A stretch of DNA of 30,854 bases, from contig NZ_CAUDZA010000029.1 of the NCBI RefSeq assembly GCF_958453765.1, positions 1 through 30,854 on the forward strand, written 5' to 3'. Below, piece by piece: positions 29,747-30,854 of this stretch. This DNA is from Phascolarctobacterium_A succinatutens_B (GTDB lineage: Bacteria > Bacillota > Negativicutes > Acidaminococcales > Acidaminococcaceae). Positions within the stretch are counted from its first letter, which is position 1. Every line of letters starts with the position of its first letter. Under the pieces are notes generated by a model that saw only the letters and a list, made by a program, of their open reading frames with translations, made no database searches and had not been told where the DNA came from. The translations under genes and the position numbers were made by a program.

Positions 29747-29836
29747 AGTTGCATGGGTAGCCGCAATTTTGCGGAGCTCTTGCCTGGTCGTGCGGACCAG
29801 TGGCGCCTGTCGAGCTTTCGGCAGGTGCTTTTTTTT
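29747..29836 (+). ncRNA. Predicted small RNA, copy 2 (about 90 nt)
   Basis: It has the same architecture as the copy at 24878-24966: CCGCA/TGCGG hairpin in a longer outer stem, a perfect CTGGTC/GACCAG hairpin (A-C mismatch in copy 1), and a terminator GCGCCTGTCG/CGGCAGGTGC (29803-29812 with 29819-29828) followed by eight T. Differences between the copies often keep pairing: in the outer stem one G-U becomes G-C and one A-U becomes G-U. The Rpn gene starts 59 bases downstream on the same strand. Confidence 0.75.
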
Positions 29837-29895
29837 ACATCTGCTGTCTTATATATTTTTGCCTTATTTTATGCTATAATCAAAGGAGGAAACAT

Positions 29896-30738
29896 ATGAA
29901 AAACCAAGTATCTAATCTTGACAAGCTCACTCTTTCCAACGATTTTCTCTTCAAGCACGTTATGCTCAGAAAGCGCATCTGCAAGCATATTCTAGAGGAG
30001 CTTTTACACACCAAAATTGCAGATATCACCTATCTTGAAGCAGAACAGACACTTGATGTTTATCCCGACAGCCATGGTATTCGTCTGGACGTCAGAATTG
30101 CTGACGACACTAATACGCATTACAATCTGGAAATGCAGGTCAAAAATCCTGTCAGCCGTACTGGTAAATTTCAACTTCCCAAGCGCACTCGCTACTACCA
30201 GGCCATGTTGGATACAGATATGCTGCAAAAGGGACAGGATTATGACGAGCTTTCTCCCACTTATATCATCATCTTCTGCCTGTTTGACTTCTTTGAGGAT
30301 TCCCAGCGTATTTATACTTTTAAAAGACGCTGCCTGGAAAACATGGAGATTGAATTAGCAGATGAAGCTGCTATTATGTTTCTTAACACATTAGGCACTA
30401 AGGGCGATGTATCGCCAGATATTCAAAGCCTGTTTGACTACATCAACAACAATACAGTTACCAGCAACTTCACTCGCGAGGTTGCTGATACGATTACGGA
30501 AATCAAGAATGATAAGAAAGTGAGGAATTCCTATATGACTTACGAAATGCGTATGAAGGATATTCGTGAAGAATCTCTTGCCGAAGGTGAAGCTAAAGGT
30601 AGAGTTGAAGGTATAGCTGAAGAAAAACTTGCTACCGCCAAACGTCTTTTAAGCATGGGCTTATCTGTGCAAGATGTCGCTAAAGGTACTTCGCTTTCTG
30701 TTGAGCAGGTTGAAAAAATTAAGGCTGAACAAAAATAG
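29896..30738 (+). CDS. Rpn family PD-(D/E)XK nuclease/putative transposase
   Basis: A 280-residue protein of the recombination-promoting nuclease (Rpn/PDDEXK_2) family, whose E. coli members nick DNA and stimulate RecA-independent recombination. The N-terminus LSNDFLFKHVM is the family signature. The putative active site is Asp65 in IRLDVRI and Glu79-x-Gln81 in LEMQVKN, with Gln replacing the usual Lys as in many relatives. YYQAMLDTDMLQKGQDY and PTYIIIFCLFDFF follow. The C-terminus is charged and repetitive (EGEAKGRVEGIAEE) and ends in a small helix-turn-helix-like motif. The start at 29896 has AAAGGAGG 6-7 bases upstream. A paralogue ends at position 152. Confidence 0.92.
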   Translation: MKNQVSNLDKLTLSNDFLFKHVMLRKRICKHILEELLHTKIADITYLEAEQTLDVYPDSHGIRLDVRIADDTNTHYNLEMQVKNPVSRTGKFQLPKRTRYYQAMLDTDMLQKGQDYDELSPTYIIIFCLFDFFEDSQRIYTFKRRCLENMEIELADEAAIMFLNTLGTKGDVSPDIQSLFDYINNNTVTSNFTREVADTITEIKNDKKVRNSYMTYEMRMKDIREESLAEGEAKGRVEGIAEEKLATAKRLLSMGLSVQDVAKGTSLSVEQVEKIKAEQK

Positions 30739-30769
30739 TCAACCTATAACTAAAAATTCTGCCACCACC

Positions 30770-30796
30770 GCCGTGTGCTTCAGCACACGGCTTTTT
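30770..30796 (+). terminator. Terminator of the second Rpn gene
   Basis: Perfect 9-bp stem GCCGTGTGC/GCACACGGC (30770-30778 with 30783-30791), TTCA loop, five T. Confidence 0.85.
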
Positions 30797-30811
30797 CTCG
30801 GTTCTATAATA

Positions 30812-30854
30812 AGTGTTGGGGTATTGACTTGGATTAAGTCAATACCCCAACACT
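30812..30854. repeat. Perfect 19-bp inverted repeat at the window end
   Basis: Arms at 30812-30830 and 30836-30854 are exact reverse complements around a GGATT spacer. There is no T-run after it. The right arm finishes on the last base of the window. It could be an IS end, a structured site or an assembly fold-back. Confidence 0.85.

Noticed and set aside
29875..29880. TATAAT as a normal promoter for the second Rpn gene
   Set aside because: Transcription would start within the ribosome site, leaving almost no leader, and no -35 is present; not listed as a feature although it fits the extended -10 pattern.

Overview
The window looks like a chromosomal segment of an anaerobic Firmicutes of the Negativicutes type, possibly Acidaminococcaceae or Phascolarctobacterium-like. 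This is inferred from the ylxM-ffh-rpsP-khpA-ylqD-rimM-trmD-rplS gene order, the Trp T-box, the TAXI-type TRAP transporter with DUF1850, and the CbiZ and TctC neighbours. No rRNA or tRNA gene is present to settle the taxonomy. The sequence begins inside one Rpn-type PD-(D/E)XK gene and ends, just after a second one, on the last base of a perfect 19-bp inverted repeat, so it may be a whole contig broken at repeats.

Layout: (1) 1-1030 holds the tail of an Rpn gene, its terminator and an intact IS200-like element. (2) 1169-4829 is a minus-strand TAXI TRAP transporter operon (binding protein, DUF1850 protein, fused permease). (3) 4991-5524 is a divergent small gene of unknown function with an EF-hand-like loop. 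(4) 5543-10350 is a minus-strand trpDCFBA operon behind a Trp-specific T-box; trpE and trpG are not here. (5) 10423-12111 is an AAA ATPase with a C-terminal PD-(D/E)XK domain. (6) 12165-21708 is the minus-strand housekeeping block: ylxM-ffh-rpsP-khpA-ylqD-rimM-trmD-SPOUT methyltransferase, then rplS, lepB-rbgA, and rnhB-yraN-comM. (7) 21741-26535 is a looser accessory region: an SGNH hydrolase, an AT-rich orphan gene, a relic of the IS200 left end, a secreted protein, a small-RNA gene, a small His-rich repeat protein and cbiZ. (8) 26621-28778 is a sialidase-like plus orphan tctC operon. (9) 28864-30854 holds a GNAT acetyltransferase, a second copy of the small-RNA gene, the second Rpn gene and the terminal palindrome.

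The most notable undescribed signal is a pair of about 90-nt small-RNA genes near 24843-24966 and 29712-29836. Each has its own sigma-70 type promoter, three predicted stems and a strong terminator. They are roughly 90% identical, and several of the differences preserve base pairing. Other points of interest are a terminator-shaped hairpin translated as the first codons of the DUF1850 gene, an IS200 leader stem-loop that buries its own ribosome binding site, an IS200 end abutting a terminator T-run at two loci, and a recurrent extended -10 signature (TATG-N-TAYAAT) in many promoters.
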